Source: Bugula neritina (Eukaryota; Bryozoa; Gymnolaemata; Cheilostomatida; Bugulidae). From it: a DNA stretch of 64,000 nt. The position numbers and the translations under genes were made by a program. The stretch lies in assembly GCA_964035545.1 (NCBI GenBank), contig OZ037768.1:19509700-19573699 (forward strand), read 5' to 3'. The notes under the pieces are model-generated. The model had not been told where the DNA came from. It did not search any database and was given only the letters and a program-made list of their open reading frames with translations. Within the stretch, counting starts at the first letter, position 1, and each line of letters opens with the position of its first letter. Below are positions 62,600 through 64,000 of the stretch, in pieces.

Positions 62600-63040
62600 A
62601 CCTACTTAATGAGCTAAAATTATGTCAATGTATGTTTGCCTGAAACTTCTAAACAATATTTGTCAAACTAAACCAGATTGAAAAAGCATTTCAAATTTAT
62701 AAGCTTAGTTAGAAAATTTTCAACCATCATGGCAACAATGGAGTAGCCAAAATATTATGGCGCAAACAACTATAATTTGGGTTTCATGAGCTGCAATTAA
62801 TGTATTAGGTGTCTATGTTATTGCATTATTAAATGTTACATTAGTAAATGTTGGAAGTCTAATCAGATACAATCAGAGTCATCAATGGTAGCAAAAGAGT
62901 ATACACATGAAAGTATAGACACCTACACAATATTAGCTTAGTCTATTTGACATATTATGCATTGCATGAACACCAATCGATATACGAAATAAAGGCTTCA
63001 TACAATCACAAATAAGAGGAATAGAAACAAAAAGATAAGC
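62600..63040. other. Intergenic, nothing recognised
   Basis: AT-rich sequence between CFAP251 and the tRNA gene with no coding frame of note. Confidence 0.5.
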
Positions 63041-63044
63041 TATT

Positions 63045-63117
63045 CGCCCGAACAGGGACTCGAACCCTGGACCCTCAGATTAAAAGTCTGATGCTCTACC
63101 GACTGAGCTATCCGGGC
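63045..63117 (-). tRNA. tRNA-Lys (anticodon UUU)
   Basis: A 73-nt cloverleaf is readable on the minus strand. The 7-bp acceptor stem is GCCCGGA/TTCGGGC (one G-T pair). The D arm is TAGCTCAGTCGGTAGAGCA and the anticodon loop CTTTTAA has anticodon TTT (63082-63084). The T arm is CAGGGTTCGAGTCCCTG and the discriminator is G. Internal A and B boxes are canonical for RNA polymerase III. No intron. It decodes AAA/AAG lysine codons. Confidence 0.97.
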
Positions 63118-64000
63118 GGCTCGATATTAGAAATATATTATTGCAATATCGTTATTAATTTGTTAGTTGTTCGTATTTGGCGAGATACACTGAAAACCCA
63201 TATCCGTTCCATGCTTGCCTTCTATACTCGTGTTTACTATTTCAGTATTAGCAGTTCCTCGTCCTCAACATCAATTTCATTGTAAATTTATTGCTAGCCT
63301 GTACTCATTTTAAAAAGCACTTGTTAACATTTAATTAAATAACGATGTATTTGAAATACTACACAGACGAGAAAGGAAACCGCGTTTATACTATGAAAGT
63401 TAGTATTCTAAGACTAAATCTAATGTTCTTATTCTAAAATTAAATTAAAATAATATTCCAACTCTGATTCATATTCTAGTTCAATATAAAATTGAACATC
63501 AATAGAAATATTAGTATTACTAATACTAATGCTATTAGTCAATCATGATGTTATTGTTATACTCAAGCTATTACTAATAACATTAACAATCTAAATCTAA
63601 CACTTCAAGTTTAGGTTAAAGTTCAACTGTTGAAGTTTAACTTTAACTCTGGTCTATAACATTAACTCAAACTGTTGGTTTATCATTATCATTATGATTA
63701 TGATTATGAATAATTTTAAATCATGAACAGCGATTTCAAATTGGATAAAAGTAAATGTATAGAATTATATGTAGAGATTATCAAGATCATATTCAATATG
63801 ATTATCATTATGAATACAATATTTATTTATTCCATTTCCAGCATGTGATCTGACCATGATGATGTGTTATTTTTATCACTATCAGTTTTGACTTTTGTCC
63901 TATTCGCAGGTCTCTTACTCTAAGTTTTAGCAATAACTGTAACACTAGGGCTCTTGTAGTTGTAGAATGTCTCAAGTGATGTGTGTATAATATTAATGTG
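63118..64000. other. Intergenic, cryptically simple sequence
   Basis: No gene recognised. From about 63480 the sequence turns into TAATACTAATGCTATTAGT and TTATCATTATGATTATG words like those at 33.8-35.4, 38.3-38.5 and 48-49 kb. Confidence 0.45.

Noticed and set aside
63091-63285. Plus-strand 64-codon frame overlapping the tRNA
   Set aside because: Overlaps the tRNA-Lys gene antisense and continues into AT-rich sequence; no coding signature.

Overview
This looks like a window from an AT-rich, intron-rich invertebrate metazoan nuclear genome. The genes have many small exons with GT-AG introns, the introns carry minisatellites, MITEs and SINE-like repeats, and one gene encodes a ciliary protein. 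Codon-level similarity to vertebrate and molluscan orthologues, the secreted hemopexin MMP and the neuronal syntaxin fit a lophotrochozoan such as a bryozoan or mollusc. The species cannot be fixed from the sequence alone.

Layout from left to right. (1) About 0.1-12.0 kb, + strand: the 3' part of a cyclic-nucleotide-binding-domain gene (CNBD2-like), with a 19-bp minisatellite in its 3'UTR. (2) 13.3-22.4 kb, + strand: a complete 11-exon secreted matrix metalloproteinase. It has a signal peptide, a PRCGVQD cysteine switch, an RWRR furin-type site, an [11 protein letters not shown] zinc site and a hemopexin domain closed by two cysteines. (3) 24.5-33.1 kb, - strand: a syntaxin-1 gene with two same-length alternative exons for the Hc helix and two alternative last exons for the membrane anchor. 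(4) 33.1-39.7 kb: a head-to-head intergenic region holding a hAT-type MITE with a perfect 8-bp target-site duplication and a 5'-truncated non-LTR retrotransposon with an 894-codon open frame. (5) 39.7-41.7 kb, + strand: the Ran GTPase. (6) 41.9-47.8 kb, - strand: the BUD23 (WBSCR22-type) 18S rRNA methyltransferase, tail to tail with Ran, its introns carrying a 20-bp minisatellite, two SINE copies and a roughly 420-bp palindrome. (7) 50.6-62.6 kb, + strand: CFAP251/WDR66, a WD-repeat radial-spoke protein of motile cilia, 18 coding exons. (8) 63.0 kb, - strand: tRNA-Lys(UUU).

Splice phases were checked by hand. The coding exons of MMP (1500 nt), Ran (648 nt), BUD23 (849 nt), CFAP251 (3894 nt) and each syntaxin isoform (885 or 879 nt) sum to whole numbers of codons ending in a stop. 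The genes are not an operon or a functional cluster. They are ordinary metazoan neighbours arranged as + + / - / + / - / +, with two tail-to-tail junctions (MMP/syntaxin and Ran/BUD23) and two head-to-head junctions (syntaxin/Ran and BUD23/CFAP251).

The strongest candidate for something under-described is the syntaxin-1 gene. Two 109-nt Hc-helix exons cannot be combined or both skipped without a frameshift. Together with two alternative transmembrane exons they predict up to four SNARE isoforms from one locus.
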